The notes beneath the pieces are model-generated. The model was not told where the DNA came from, searched no databases, and was given only the letters and a program-made list of their open reading frames with translations. A DNA stretch of 64,000 nt from Labrenzia sp. R4_2 (GTDB lineage Bacteria > Pseudomonadota > Alphaproteobacteria > Rhizobiales > Stappiaceae), in assembly GCF_017743865.1 (NCBI RefSeq), contig NZ_JAGHRJ010000001.1:868001-932000 (forward strand). The letters are read 5' to 3'. Of this stretch, positions 9,320 to 21,130 are shown in pieces; positions within the stretch are counted from its first letter, which is position 1; each line of letters begins with the position of its first letter. The position numbers and the translations under genes were made by a program.

Positions 9320-9348
9320 TTGACGCCCCGCGCTGCTTTGCTGCTATC
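9320..9348 (+). promoter_or_regulatory. Candidate sigma-70-type promoter of hppA
   Basis: TTGACG at 9320-9325 and GCTATC at 9343-9348 with a 17-base spacer, about 90 bases before the hppA start. The -35 is good, the -10 is weak. Inferred from sequence only. Confidence 0.4.
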
Positions 9349-9440
9349 GTGCAGTTGCTTCACGCTGGGGAATTCAGGTGTGAGGCGATTTGGCGGGTAA
9401 AACTACAACAACACCGCCCGCCACAGCCTTGGGAGGAAGC

Positions 9441-11579
<2,139 letters not shown>

Positions 11580-11603
11580 TCGGCGTCGAAGCCAACGAAA
11601 CAG

Positions 11604-11636
11604 AAAAGCCCCGGTCGAATGACCGGGGCTTTTTTC
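11604..11636. terminator. Bidirectional terminator between hppA and bamE
   Basis: Perfect 13-bp stem, AAAAGCCCCGGTC paired with GACCGGGGCTTTT around a GAAT loop, continued by a T-run on the plus strand and an A-run on the other side, so it serves both convergent genes. Confidence 0.93.
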
Positions 11637-11657
11637 TTTATCCAAAAAGCGTGCGGC

Positions 11658-12095
11658 TTATAGACCCAGGCCCGGGTTTGCCGCGCCCTTGAGGATCTGG
11701 CTGAGGAAGCCGTAGTCTGCGCCGCCGGTGCGGGTTGTCCGGGTCACAATGTCTACGATCTTGCCGTCTTCAAGGGTGTAGTTGCCCATGTCCTTCACAA
11801 AGCCATCTTCATCGAAGTAGACGGCAACGACCCGTTGTTCGACGATGTCGGGCGCTAGGAAGGCTGTCGTCGCAGTTTTTTGCGAGATGTAGTAGTACGC
11901 ATCGCCGTCAAGACTTGACCTGGTCGACGGCGAACCCAAAACAAGTTCTACCTGTTCGCGGCTCGAGCCGACTTGAACCTGGCTCATCATGTTGGACGTG
12001 ATGACATGGCCGTGCGTGTAGGTAGATGTGAAACAGCCACCAAGGGGCAGAGTTGCCATCAAGGGAAGTAACAGGGCGCAAGCCTTGAAGTTCAT
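11658..12095 (-). CDS. bamE: Outer membrane assembly lipoprotein BamE (SmpA/OmlA)
   Basis: 145 residues. Lipoprotein signal with lipobox LGGC (cysteine at about residue 21), then the SmpA/OmlA fold: VQVGSSREQVELVLGSPS, YYYISQ, and FDEDGFVKDMGNY. It is a small accessory lipoprotein of the BAM beta-barrel insertion complex, anchored in the inner leaflet of the outer membrane. Convergent with hppA and divergent from the chaperone gene at 12210, leaving a 114-base promoter region between. Confidence 0.9.
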   Translation of the reverse strand: MNFKACALLLPLMATLPLGGCFTSTYTHGHVITSNMMSQVQVGSSREQVELVLGSPSTRSSLDGDAYYYISQKTATTAFLAPDIVEQRVVAVYFDEDGFVKDMGNYTLEDGKIVDIVTRTTRTGGADYGFLSQILKGAANPGLGL

Positions 12096-12209
12096 CTATG
12101 AAGTCCCGTAATGCCAGATCAGACCGGCTGTATGTCAATTTCGTTGCTTGGCAAAGTCACTATCGTGGGATAGGGCACAAGGCAACACCTGAATTCTAAG
12201 GAGACCGCC

Positions 12210-12755
12210 ATGATCCTCGGCCTGTTCCGCCGCAGATCTCGTGACGCCGAACACAAAACCTACTGTGAAATCGTGGCTCAAGCACGGCAGCCCGTTTTTT
12301 ACACGGATTTTCTTGTCCCCGACACAATCGATGGGCGTTTCGACCTCATCGTATTGCACGCTGTCCTTTATTTTAAGCGCATGCAGGGTGAAGGCAAGAA
12401 GGTCGCCGAGTTCACGCAGGATGTCTTTGATCTCTTCTTTCAGGACATGGATGCCTCCTTGCGCGAAATGGGCGTAAGCGATACACGCGTTCCCAAGAAA
12501 GTCCGGAAGATGGGCGAAGCGTTTTTTGGCCGCGCGGACGCTTATATGGCAGCCGTTGAAGCCGGAAACGCTGACGACCTCGCGCAGGCCCTTGGCCGTA
12601 ACATCTACACGGACAAAGAAGAGCCGATTGCTCAGGAACGTCTTGCCCGTTATGTCATCGCTGCCGCTGCGGAGCTGGCGGGGCAAGATACGCAGGACCT
12701 TTTGAACGGTAACATCAGCTGGCCGGACCCTGCACCGTTCCTGTCGGAAAAATGA
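12210..12755 (+). CDS. Ubiquinol-cytochrome c chaperone (CBP3/UQCC1-type)
   Basis: 181 residues. The helical CBP3 domain is recognised from the spacing of YxxIVxQARQPxFYxxFxVPDTxxGRFDLIVLH near residues 20-50 and the FFQDMDASLREMGVSDTRVPKKVRKM helix pair. The mitochondrial homologues assist cytochrome b assembly into complex III; the bacterial role is inferred from homology. AAGGAG precedes the ATG by 6 bases. It is followed after 25 bases by the YceD gene, the usual alphaproteobacterial pair. Confidence 0.87.
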   Translation: MILGLFRRRSRDAEHKTYCEIVAQARQPVFYTDFLVPDTIDGRFDLIVLHAVLYFKRMQGEGKKVAEFTQDVFDLFFQDMDASLREMGVSDTRVPKKVRKMGEAFFGRADAYMAAVEAGNADDLAQALGRNIYTDKEEPIAQERLARYVIAAAAELAGQDTQDLLNGNISWPDPAPFLSEK

Positions 12756-12780
12756 ACAATAAAGACGAGCCTCAAAAGAT

Positions 12781-13359
12781 ATGGCCAATGAAACCTTTCC
12801 TTACAGCCATAAGGTGAACGCGGCGCGGGTCGTGGACAAGGATGAGAAAACAACCGTGACGGCAAACGAGGGGGAACGGGCTGCGATTGCAGAAGCCTAT
12901 GACCTCGATGGCGTGAAAAGCCTTGTCGCAGATCTTGTTCTAAAGCCGTACCGGAAAGCCGGACTGCGGGTTGCTGGACACATCACGGCTGAACTGGAAC
13001 AGACCTGCGTTGTATCTTTGGAGCCGTTCGTCCAGGAACTGAAACTAGACATCGACCGGACGTTTGAGCCGCATTCCAGCCGGTCGCGGAAAATCCGCGA
13101 TCTCAATGAGGACGGTGAAATCGAGATCGATCTTGAATCGCTGGATCCGCCCGATGTCATAACGGACGGCGTGCTGGACCTTGGCAACGTCATATGTGAA
13201 GAGCTTGCGCTTGCGCTTGATCCGTTTCCGCGTAGACCCGGTGTCGAGTTTGAGGGTGGCGGCGAGGAAGACGCTGATCCTTCAGAGTCAATTGAGGAAA
13301 CCGGCAAACCCTCTCCATTTGCTGCACTCAGTGCATTGAAAGAACCGCCCCAGAAGTAA
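12781..13359 (+). CDS. YceD/DUF177 family protein
   Basis: 192 residues. The DUF177 signature is the central VAGHITAELEQTCVVSLEPF with a Cys, followed by acidic DGEIEIDLESLDPPDVITDGVLDLGNVICEELALALDPFPR. In other bacteria YceD is linked to 23S rRNA accumulation and to rpmF. Here rpmF is not adjacent and plsX follows after about 200 bases. The acidic C-terminal tail (GGEEDADPSES) is typical. The intergenic stretch 13360-13563 shows no gene. Confidence 0.88.
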   Translation: MANETFPYSHKVNAARVVDKDEKTTVTANEGERAAIAEAYDLDGVKSLVADLVLKPYRKAGLRVAGHITAELEQTCVVSLEPFVQELKLDIDRTFEPHSSRSRKIRDLNEDGEIEIDLESLDPPDVITDGVLDLGNVICEELALALDPFPRRPGVEFEGGGEEDADPSESIEETGKPSPFAALSALKEPPQK

Positions 13360-13563
13360 AGCCGAACGGGATGTGCCTGCAATTACCGACGCGTAAGTGG
13401 GCGCTTTTTCGTGCAAGCTGCCATGCATTGGCAGGAAAACGGTTGTCACCTCAGCCAAAACCTTTATGTTCGCGCCCGGTTCAAGACCCCTAAGGGACCG
13501 GTTTAACATCTGTGACAGCGAGGCTAACTCCGCCTTGCCGGTAAACGTTTAAAGACTTTCTAA

Positions 13564-14628
13564 ATGGCGAAAACGATTCCGATTTCACTTGATGTCATGG
13601 GAGGCGACCACGGAGCCGAGGTCGTAATCCCGGGCGCTGAAATTGCGCTTGTCCGGCATCCAGATATCCGGTTCCTGCTGTATGGCAATGAAAACGTCGT
13701 CCGTCCGCTTCTCGACAAGTACCCGCGCGTGCGCGATGCCTCCGTTTTTCATCATTGCGAAGTCTCCATCGCGATGGACACCAAGCCCAGTCAGGCGCTG
13801 CGTCAGGGGCGGTGGAAGTCCAGCATGTGGAAGTCCATCGAGGCTGTGAAAACCGGCGATGCCGCCGTATCCGTTTCCGCTGGCAACACCGGCGCGTTGA
13901 TGGCCATGTCCAAGTTCTGCTTGCGGACAATGGCCAACATCGAGCGTCCGGCAATCGCAGCCATTTGGCCAACCTTGCGGGGCGAATCCGTTGTGCTCGA
14001 CGTTGGCGCGACAATCGGTGCAGATGCTCAGCAGTTGATTGATTTTGCCATCTTAGGTGGCGCCATGGCGCGAGCGCTGTTCGGTATTCAAAAACCCACT
14101 GTTGGCCTCCTGAACATCGGTGTCGAAGAGGTCAAGGGACTGGAAGAGGTGCGCACGGCGGGACGCCTGCTGCGCGAAACGCCGCTACGCTCCTTGCAAT
14201 ACTCCGGCTTCGTCGAAGGCAATGATCTGGGCGCCGGCACGGTGGACGTTGTTGTCACCGAAGGTTTTGCCGGGAATATCGCGCTGAAGACGGCAGAAGG
14301 AACAGCCAAACAAATCGGCAGTTACCTACGCTCTTCCATGAACCGCACTTTCATGTCGAAACTCGGCTACCTATTTGCCAAGGGCGCTTTTGACCTGCTG
14401 CGCGAGAAAATGGACCCGCGCAAGGTCAACGGCGGGGTGTTTCTCGGCCTCAACGGCATTGTCATCAAAAGCCACGGCGGAACGGATGCGGAAGGGTTCG
14501 CATCGGCCATCGATCTGGCTTACGACATGGTGAAAAACGAACTGACGCATAAGATCGCGCAAGATCTTGTGCATTACCATCGCGGGCGCTTCGCTGAAGC
14601 GGCGCCGACATCGGAAGGTGATTTGTGA
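13564..14628 (+). CDS. plsX: Phosphate acyltransferase PlsX
   Basis: 354 residues. Makes acyl-phosphate from acyl-ACP for phospholipid synthesis, acting as a peripheral membrane enzyme. Motifs: LDVMGGDHG at the N-terminus, [21 protein letters not shown] and [16 protein letters not shown]. The stop overlaps the GTG start of fabH by 4 bases (GTGA), so the pair is translationally coupled. Confidence 0.97.
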   Translation: MAKTIPISLDVMGGDHGAEVVIPGAEIALVRHPDIRFLLYGNENVVRPLLDKYPRVRDASVFHHCEVSIAMDTKPSQALRQGRWKSSMWKSIEAVKTGDAAVSVSAGNTGALMAMSKFCLRTMANIERPAIAAIWPTLRGESVVLDVGATIGADAQQLIDFAILGGAMARALFGIQKPTVGLLNIGVEEVKGLEEVRTAGRLLRETPLRSLQYSGFVEGNDLGAGTVDVVVTEGFAGNIALKTAEGTAKQIGSYLRSSMNRTFMSKLGYLFAKGAFDLLREKMDPRKVNGGVFLGLNGIVIKSHGGTDAEGFASAIDLAYDMVKNELTHKIAQDLVHYHRGRFAEAAPTSEGDL

Positions 14629-15602
14629 GCGTTATCCGTTCAATCGTTACTGGTACCGGAAGTTATTTGCCGGAAAAAATCCTGACCAACAGCGATCTGG
14701 CTAAGATGGTCGACACTTCGGACGATTGGATCGTTCAGCGCACCGGCATTCAGCAGCGCCATGTTGCTGCTGAAGGGCAGGTGACTTCGGATCTCGCAGT
14801 CGAAGCCGCTCTGCGTGCCCTGGAAAGCGCCGGCCGGAAAGCCCACGACATCGATACGATCATCCTGGCGACTGCGACGCCGGACAACACATTTCCGGCG
14901 ACCTCCGTTTCCGTACAGGCTCGGCTCGGCATCAACCATGGCTTTGCATTCGACGTCCATGCGGTTTGCTCAGGCTTCGTCTATGCGCTCACGACGGCGG
15001 ACGCTTATATCCGCGCGGGGATGTCCAAACGCTGCCTCGTGATTGGCGCTGAGACCTTTTCCCGAATTCTGGATTGGAATGACCGGACCACGTGCGTCTT
15101 GTTCGGTGACGGCGCTGGGGCTGTGGTTGTCGAAGCGTCAGATGGCGAAGGGAATACGGCCGACAGGGGTGTTCTCACGTCGCATTTGCGCTCAGATGGC
15201 CGTCACAAGGACAAGCTTTTTGTTGATGGCGGGCCGTCTTCGACCCAGACGGTTGGCTATCTGCGTATGGAAGGCAAGGAAGTCTTTAAACATGCTGTTG
15301 GCATGATCACGGATGTGATTGAAGATGCATACTCCGCCACTGGCCTGACGTCCGAGGATCTGACCTGGTTTATTCCACACCAGGCCAACAAACGCATCAT
15401 CGACGCCAGTGCGAAGAAGCTGAAGATCGCGCCGGAGAAGGTCGTGACCACCGTTCAGATGCACGGAAACACGTCCGCAGCCTCCATTCCGCTGGCACTG
15501 GATCTGGCCGTTCGGGACGGACGTGTCAAAAAAGACGATCTCATCATGCTTGAGGCGATGGGCGGTGGATTTACATGGGGCTCTGTGCTTTTGCGCTGGT
15601 AG
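14625..15602 (+). CDS. fabH: 3-oxoacyl-ACP synthase III (KAS III)
   Basis: 325 residues, normal length. Starts fatty acid synthesis by condensing acetyl-CoA with malonyl-ACP. The Cys-His-Asn triad is visible: C115 in VHAVCSGF, His in [11 protein letters not shown], and Asn in [14 protein letters not shown]. The start codon is GTG, overlapping the plsX stop. Followed by ihfA after about 140 bases that carry a promoter-like element. Confidence 0.97.
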   Translation: MSVIRSIVTGTGSYLPEKILTNSDLAKMVDTSDDWIVQRTGIQQRHVAAEGQVTSDLAVEAALRALESAGRKAHDIDTIILATATPDNTFPATSVSVQARLGINHGFAFDVHAVCSGFVYALTTADAYIRAGMSKRCLVIGAETFSRILDWNDRTTCVLFGDGAGAVVVEASDGEGNTADRGVLTSHLRSDGRHKDKLFVDGGPSSTQTVGYLRMEGKEVFKHAVGMITDVIEDAYSATGLTSEDLTWFIPHQANKRIIDASAKKLKIAPEKVVTTVQMHGNTSAASIPLALDLAVRDGRVKKDDLIMLEAMGGGFTWGSVLLRW

Positions 15603-15652
15603 TTATTTCTAACAGGGCAAGAAACAAATCGTATTCCTAGGCAGAGTTCCTG

Positions 15653-15681
15653 TTGACCGGCTCCGCTCAAGGCAATACCGT
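15653..15681 (+). promoter_or_regulatory. Candidate promoter of ihfA
   Basis: TTGACC 15653-15658 and TACCGT 15676-15681, separated by 17 bases, located 64 bases before the ihfA start. GAGGAGG sits just before the gene. Inferred from sequence only. Confidence 0.4.
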
Positions 15682-15744
15682 GAGAGCCTGCTGCAGAGTT
15701 TCTGTGTAAAATCAGCCAGATCAATGGCGTCCTGAGGAGGGGTT

Positions 15745-16050
15745 ATGGGCAACCGAACTATTACCCGAGCGGATCTGTGTGAAGCCGTTTATCAGAAGGT
15801 GGGTCTTTCGCGGACCGAATCTTCGGAATTGGTGGAGCGCGTTCTTTCCGAAATTTCCGACTGTCTCGTGACAGGAGAATCGGTAAAATTGTCTAGCTTC
15901 GGGTCGTTCGTCGTCCGTTCCAAAGGGGAGCGCATCGGACGCAACCCAAAGACCGGCGAGGAAGTTCCGATCTCCCCACGCCGCGTGATGGTCTTCAAGC
16001 CATCGAATGTCTTGAAACAACGGATCAACGACGCCCTGACCGGCAGCTAA
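15745..16050 (+). CDS. ihfA: Integration host factor subunit alpha
   Basis: 101 residues. Begins with [19 protein letters not shown] and includes the DNA-wrapping beta arm with [24 protein letters not shown], typical of IHF alpha rather than HU. It forms a DNA-bending heterodimer with IhfB. The strong GGAGGGG ribosome site ends 4-5 bases before the ATG. Position after fabH and before merR is conserved in rhizobia as I recall. Confidence 0.95.
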   Translation: MGNRTITRADLCEAVYQKVGLSRTESSELVERVLSEISDCLVTGESVKLSSFGSFVVRSKGERIGRNPKTGEEVPISPRRVMVFKPSNVLKQRINDALTGS

Positions 16051-16058
16051 CGGGTTGC

Positions 16059-16661
16059 ATGAGCTCACAGGACAAAAGCCCAGACGCTTTTCGCACCATC
16101 AGCGAAGTCGCTGAGGATTTGGATTTGCCGCAGCATGTGCTGCGTTTCTGGGAAACCCGCTTTTCGCAAATCAAACCGCTGAAACGGGGTGGCGGCCGCC
16201 GTTATTACCGGCCAGACGACGTTGAGCTCCTCAAAGGAATCCGCCACCTTCTGTACGGCGAGGGTTACACCATCAAGGGTGTGCAGCGGATTCTGAAAGA
16301 GCAGGGTCCGAAGTTCGTCATGCAAATCTGGCGCGAGGATGCCGATCCACTCATCGTCAGCCAGCAGAGCGTGTCTTCAGCACCAACTCCTCTGACAGAA
16401 GAAACAACAGCCGGCGAAACGGCCAGTGGGGCAATGCCCTCAGGATCGGTGCCGCATGATGTCATCGACGATGAAGCCGACAAACCTGTTGACGGGCAGG
16501 GTGGCAGCGGGTTTGGCATTTTGAGCCGCCTGCGGGGTGAAAAGCCGGAGAGCGCGGCAGCTGGTCCTGCGAAAGCGATTTCGAAAGAAGATATCCGCCG
16601 CCTGCAGTCCACCTTGTTTGAGTTGCTGGAGTGCAAACGCACTCTGGACCGGGCGCGCTAA
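16059..16661 (+). CDS. MerR family transcriptional regulator
   Basis: 200 residues. N-terminal winged helix of MerR type ([25 protein letters not shown], then [37 protein letters not shown]). The C-terminal half is low complexity (Thr/Ala/Gly/Ser) and no effector domain is recognised. Eight bases separate it from ihfA, so it is probably in the same transcript. Its target is unknown. Confidence 0.9.
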   Translation: MSSQDKSPDAFRTISEVAEDLDLPQHVLRFWETRFSQIKPLKRGGGRRYYRPDDVELLKGIRHLLYGEGYTIKGVQRILKEQGPKFVMQIWREDADPLIVSQQSVSSAPTPLTEETTAGETASGAMPSGSVPHDVIDDEADKPVDGQGGSGFGILSRLRGEKPESAAAGPAKAISKEDIRRLQSTLFELLECKRTLDRAR

Positions 16662-16669
16662 CAGTCCCG

Positions 16670-17977
16670 CTATTTCCGCTTTAAAAACCGCCCAAGAAAT
16701 CCGCCACCCTTTGAGGGTTGATCGCTGGCGTTTGCCTGTTGCGCCGCAATCGCGATCTGACGGAGCTCATCCATCGACGAGCGTTTTCTCGGCCCAGCTT
16801 CTGTTGCCCCACCAGACGTCTCATCGCCGACCACGCGTGGACCTTGGGGCTTTGTACCTGGCTGGGAAGCTTCCGGCGAAGATGCGGCTGGCGGCCGGCG
16901 AATTGGCTTTACGCGATTTGCCGACGTGGCAGCCGAAGTCTCGCCAGTTTTCTGGCGGTTAAGTTGCTGCAGAATGGCCGCGTCGATCGGATCGTCGGGA
17001 TCAAGAACAACCTCTTCTGCCCCGTCAATGCGTTCGCCTGTCAGGGCACCTTCGGTATCGTATTCTTTGTAGATCGTGGGGACTGGGTCTCGCTCGACAC
17101 CAAGGGCCGGATTGTGGACCACTTTCAGCTCAATACGCGGCGCGCCGCCGTCTTGTGGAGGGTGGTGAAACACCTGAATTTTTTCGTTTTCGTCTGAACC
17201 GAAAACGTCTCCGCTTGGAAACACCTTCCCGCGTTTGAGTGTGAAACCTATGAACGAATAAAGCCGTTCAACAAGGTAACCAGCTGGCAGTTTGGAAGGC
17301 GTGAATTCCACCGAATAACCAATGATAGACGGGGCTCCCGAGCCAATCACACCAATGAGCTGTTCGCCGGTGAGCGGAGACTTTTCGCCGTAAAGGTGAG
17401 GGTGAACATACAGAAGAAGCGGTGTGTCTTCATCTGCCACCAGTTTGAAGGTGTCCGGTGTCATAAGGAACAAGCTAGGCATCCAGAAGATGGCAGTTGG
17501 AGAAGACGCGTTTGCGACGCTGGCCGTGACAGACTTCACAATCGCCATCGCCATTTGGCTCTCGCTGCTGTCCGTGAAGGTCGCAACGCTTTCACCGATC
17601 TCTTGCAAAGCACCTTCAGGAAAAGCACCGACTGGGATAAGCCCTTTGTAGACGGAGATTTGTGTGTAGGCTGTCGTCGCCTCAATGATGTCAGCAGCTT
17701 TCGGAAAACTTGACTTCACGGAGAAGCTGTTGAGCGCTGTTTCAAGCTGAGCGCTCGCTTCAAACGGCACTGTTTGCGTTACCAGAATATGGTAGTTGCC
17801 GCAGAGAACCCGGATATCCTTCTCTGTTGATGTTTTGAGAAGTTTGCACTCTTCGGCAGGCAGCCCGGCGGCGACGGCAGCGCGCACGATCATTTCCAAG
17901 ACGGCGTTACCGGACAGCGGCTCGTAACGCTCCATCAGCACCTGAGCGTCAATGCTCGGGGTTGGAAAGATCTTCAT
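16670..17977 (-). CDS. Unrecognised 435-residue protein
   Basis: I do not recognise a family with certainty; a DUF4261-like relation is only a guess. There is no signal peptide or membrane helix. Residues 1 to about 300 look like a compact alpha/beta globular region; then a Pro/Ser/Thr-rich linker (about 340-400) leads to a helix and a basic end, GGGFLGRFLKRK, which could contact membrane or nucleic acid. The frame opens at 18007 with a TTG, but ATG 17977, with AAGG at suitable spacing, gives a natural start MKIFPTPS. Convergent with merR (8 bases apart) and well separated from the phosphodiesterase gene. Confidence 0.75.
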   Translation of the reverse strand: MKIFPTPSIDAQVLMERYEPLSGNAVLEMIVRAAVAAGLPAEECKLLKTSTEKDIRVLCGNYHILVTQTVPFEASAQLETALNSFSVKSSFPKAADIIEATTAYTQISVYKGLIPVGAFPEGALQEIGESVATFTDSSESQMAMAIVKSVTASVANASSPTAIFWMPSLFLMTPDTFKLVADEDTPLLLYVHPHLYGEKSPLTGEQLIGVIGSGAPSIIGYSVEFTPSKLPAGYLVERLYSFIGFTLKRGKVFPSGDVFGSDENEKIQVFHHPPQDGGAPRIELKVVHNPALGVERDPVPTIYKEYDTEGALTGERIDGAEEVVLDPDDPIDAAILQQLNRQKTGETSAATSANRVKPIRRPPAASSPEASQPGTKPQGPRVVGDETSGGATEAGPRKRSSMDELRQIAIAAQQANASDQPSKGGGFLGRFLKRK

Positions 17978-18095
17978 CTGAAAACACCTTTGGACTGAAA
18001 ACGCCAAAGGACTTTAGCGATGCACACGTAAAGAAGGACTTATCAATCTACGCGCGCATCGCATCTTGGTGGCTAGAAGCTCACTAATTACAAGG

Positions 18096-19295
18096 TTATT
18101 TCAGCCCCACGCAGGAGGCATAAAAGGTGGTTGTAGCGGGCCAGTCGGAGAAAAGACCGACAACACCGGCGTCCTGAGCAAGGGCATCGACCACTTCATA
18201 AACCTTGCCATCACCGTCAATCGCATCCTTGACCGTCTGAAAGTACCAGCCGCCGCCCGTATTGAGCGGACCGGAGCGCTCCAGTGTCCAGGTGATCAGG
18301 GTAAGCCCTGCTTCATTGGCGGCGCGCGCATAGGCAGAGGCAACAATTTCCCCTTCATTCAATGTCAACAAAACCCAAAGCGGGGGAGCGATGTAGTTGA
18401 CACCCATTGCCTTCAGTTCGGCCATGGACGGCGAAAAGGTGCTCGGGTCGGACGGGTTCAGGTCCCGGCGGCCATCCAGATAAACAGCCTGCTTGCCGAA
18501 TTCCGGCTCGTTCTCGATCCAGTACAGAACATCGTCGAGATTGAAGGACTGCGGGAAGACATCTGAGGCCGGAATACCGGCTGCCTTGTATTCGTCGATC
18601 AGTTTTTGCGCGTAGTCTTCCTGGCTAAACCCGTCAAAGGGCATATCCACCGATGGCGACTTGAGTTCGGGCGTGAATTTGACACCCAGATCCTTGAACA
18701 AGGCGATCGATTCCGCGTGGGTCATCAAAGTGCCAGTGGTGGCATAAAGGTCAGTGCGCCATCCCGCCGTTCCATCCATGTAGGCTTCGACGGTCTTGGC
18801 GTTTCTGTCGGCTGCGTCCATTTTGCCGTTCAGCGTCTTGAATTCGGCAAGCGTCAGGTCTGACGCCCGGCATTCCGCAGAGGCCTTTGAGTTGCCATCT
18901 GCAGGGCTGAACCCCTTCGTGCATTTACCAGCCAGATCTGTCGCCAAGATGTCGGTGGTCGTGTGGAGATCGTTCTGTGCGTGCCGGCAGACCAGTTCCT
19001 TGTCCTTGGTAAAGGTGACATCGCACTCCAGGATCCCTGCGCCCATCAAAGCAGCAGCCTTGTAGCTCTCTGCTGTATGTTCTGGGAACTGCAAAGGTGC
19101 GCCCCGATGGCCAATCGAGAAGTCGGTCTTTCTCAGCGGCTGACCGATGCAGGCCTCAAGTTTTTCCTTCAGCGGACCTTCGGCCATCTGGTCGATCAGA
19201 TAATAGGGACGCGGTCCAAGCTCGATCGTGTCGGCAATGACGGGAGTAGACAACACAGCGAGTGCGGCAATCGAAGCTGCTTTGGTAAAGCGCAT
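18096..19295 (-). CDS. Secreted glycerophosphodiester phosphodiesterase
   Basis: 399 residues. Signal peptide at 1 to about 21 ([14 protein letters not shown]). GDPD TIM-barrel motifs: [18 protein letters not shown] with the catalytic HR and [11 protein letters not shown] with the metal-binding E and D, and a later TPELKSP strand. It hydrolyses glycerophosphodiesters to glycerol 3-phosphate and an alcohol such as choline in the periplasm. About 60 residues longer than E. coli GlpQ because of an insertion with [10 protein letters not shown] and a Cys-containing loop, a form I recall from alphaproteobacteria. No ugp transporter is adjacent. Confidence 0.88.
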   Translation of the reverse strand: MRFTKAASIAALAVLSTPVIADTIELGPRPYYLIDQMAEGPLKEKLEACIGQPLRKTDFSIGHRGAPLQFPEHTAESYKAAALMGAGILECDVTFTKDKELVCRHAQNDLHTTTDILATDLAGKCTKGFSPADGNSKASAECRASDLTLAEFKTLNGKMDAADRNAKTVEAYMDGTAGWRTDLYATTGTLMTHAESIALFKDLGVKFTPELKSPSVDMPFDGFSQEDYAQKLIDEYKAAGIPASDVFPQSFNLDDVLYWIENEPEFGKQAVYLDGRRDLNPSDPSTFSPSMAELKAMGVNYIAPPLWVLLTLNEGEIVASAYARAANEAGLTLITWTLERSGPLNTGGGWYFQTVKDAIDGDGKVYEVVDALAQDAGVVGLFSDWPATTTFYASCVGLK

Positions 19296-19367
19296 GAGGA
19301 TGGAATTCTCCGTTGCAATAGGCGGCCTGGGTAACCTGCTTGAATGGCAATCAGATTACAGTTTTTG

Positions 19368-20603
19368 TCAGGACGGCGACCAGCGAATTTTCAGCGCTTC
19401 CGGTCCTCGGACCGACAAGCCGTGTTTGTAGCGGACATCTTCTGCTGCCAGTTCGATCTTGGAAAACCGGCGCAGCAGGGTTGAGAAGATGATATCCATG
19501 TCCAGCCGGGCGAGGTGATTGCCGAGGCAAAAGTGAGCGCCGCGCCCAAAGGCAATATGCCAATTCGGGGACCGGCCCACATCAAATGTATCTGCGTTTG
19601 GAAACTGCTTTGGATCGCGGTTTGCGGAGCCATAGAGAACGCCGAACTTTGTGCCGCGTTCAAACCTCTGGCCGCAAACGTCCATCTCCTGTGTCACATA
19701 GCGATGGAAAAAGGGCAGGGGCGACTCATAGCGGAACATTTCCTGGACCGCCGTCTTCATCAGGCTTTGATCGTCCCGCAGCCGCTGCATCTGGTCCGGG
19801 AACTTCAAAAGTGCGTGCATGCCACTGCCTAGAACGTCGATGGTCGATCCGTGCCCGGCCATCAGTATGAGCATGGCGGTTGAAATGAACTCGTCCTCGT
19901 TCATATGGCCGGCCTTTTGTGCCTCGATCATCACCGAAATCAAATCGTTTTTTGGTGCAGCTTCGCGTTGGCGCTTTAGATCCGAAAGGTAGTGATAGAA
20001 TTCTGTTGTGTTGCGCTCGGCGAGGTCCTTGCGCTTATCAGACCGGTCGATGTCGAAGTATTGAACGATGTTCTCCGACCAGATGCGCAGTTGCGGGCAG
20101 TCCGCGTCGGGAACTCCTAGAATGCGACCTATGATGTGACCTGGAACATGGGCGGCGAGATCCTCGATGAAGTCGATCTCTTGGCTGTCCGCCAGACCGT
20201 CAACGAGGCTGTCGACATAGGCCTGGATCTCGTCGCGCAGCTTGTTGACCATCACCGGAGTGAACAGCTTGAACACCTGCTTGCGCAGCCGGTCATGGAC
20301 GTCGCCGTCGCTGTCGAGCAGGGAAAATTGCACGAAGCGGGAATGATGCGGCATGTCATGCCAGTTTCCATCACGCTTCTGTTTTGCAATCTCTTCTGCA
20401 CTCGCGATGTGCTCCATGGACCGGACCATGTGTTCACTCATCACGATTTCCGAGACATCGTCAAAACGCGCGGCCAGCCAGACATCAAAATCCTCAAAAT
20501 AAGTCAAACCTTCCTTCGCGCGCAGCGCCGCGTAAAACGGATGAGGGTCCTGCGCGAACGCATCAGAAAGGGGATTAAATTCAAGATCGGATGTGTGGCT
20601 CAT
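19368..20603 (-). CDS. Cytochrome P450
   Basis: 411 residues, bacterial class I size with no membrane anchor. The heme-thiolate loop FGRGAHFCLGNHLAR holds the ligand C359. The I-helix has AGHGSTID in place of the usual AGxxT motif with acid-alcohol pair, so glycine/His/Gly precede the threonine-equivalent STI. The K-helix has EMFRYESP (ExxR). No ferredoxin or ferredoxin reductase gene is adjacent, so electrons must come from elsewhere. Substrate unknown. Confidence 0.93.
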   Translation of the reverse strand: MSHTSDLEFNPLSDAFAQDPHPFYAALRAKEGLTYFEDFDVWLAARFDDVSEIVMSEHMVRSMEHIASAEEIAKQKRDGNWHDMPHHSRFVQFSLLDSDGDVHDRLRKQVFKLFTPVMVNKLRDEIQAYVDSLVDGLADSQEIDFIEDLAAHVPGHIIGRILGVPDADCPQLRIWSENIVQYFDIDRSDKRKDLAERNTTEFYHYLSDLKRQREAAPKNDLISVMIEAQKAGHMNEDEFISTAMLILMAGHGSTIDVLGSGMHALLKFPDQMQRLRDDQSLMKTAVQEMFRYESPLPFFHRYVTQEMDVCGQRFERGTKFGVLYGSANRDPKQFPNADTFDVGRSPNWHIAFGRGAHFCLGNHLARLDMDIIFSTLLRRFSKIELAAEDVRYKHGLSVRGPEALKIRWSPS

Positions 20604-20879
20604 TCTGGGCTCTGGGTACTTGGGGGGCGGGGTCGGCGCTTTTTACGATTCGCAAGGGCCGCACGGTATTTTTTGAGAAATACAAGCGAAAAGGGTTTCA
20701 GGCCACCCGCAGAACGGGTTTTCCGCAGGTCGAGGTTCTGTGTGAGGACATCGGCTGGGGATTGTGAGGAAAGGACAGTTTTGACAATGAGGCAAGGTGC
20801 GATCCCCCTCCTAAGATCGGCTCACACCTGCTAAGGGCGCTGTCTCAAAAATTTGGCGGCGGAAGAACAGGGGGCTGAG

Positions 20880-21065
20880 ATGCAATTGCCGGAACGGTTT
20901 CATGAAGAATATCAGGGCTTTTTGCTGGAAACCGGCTTTGATGACCCGGATCCGCAAAGCCTCTTGATGGAGCTCGCATCGCTCAGCATGGAAGTTTATC
21001 TAAAGGAAATAGCGTGGCTGTCAGATTTTCTCGGGCGCCTGGAAAAAGGCCGCGAGGTGGCTTGA
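20880..21065 (+). CDS. Small acidic protein, unknown
   Basis: 61 residues from the ATG at 20880, preceded by AGGGGG at 7-base spacing; the frame opens further upstream at 20853. Predicted all-helical and acidic, with FHEEYQGFLLETGF and a second helix MELASLSMEVYLKEIAWLSDFLGRLEKG. No family is recognised. It is isolated between the divergently transcribed P450 gene and the SOUL gene. An alternative is that it is spurious. Confidence 0.45.
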   Translation: MQLPERFHEEYQGFLLETGFDDPDPQSLLMELASLSMEVYLKEIAWLSDFLGRLEKGREVA

Positions 21066-21130
21066 GAGTGACGGGTGTCTGGCTGATAGCGGGCCTTTTT
21101 AAAAAAAAACCGACGCAACACTCGCTGTTG

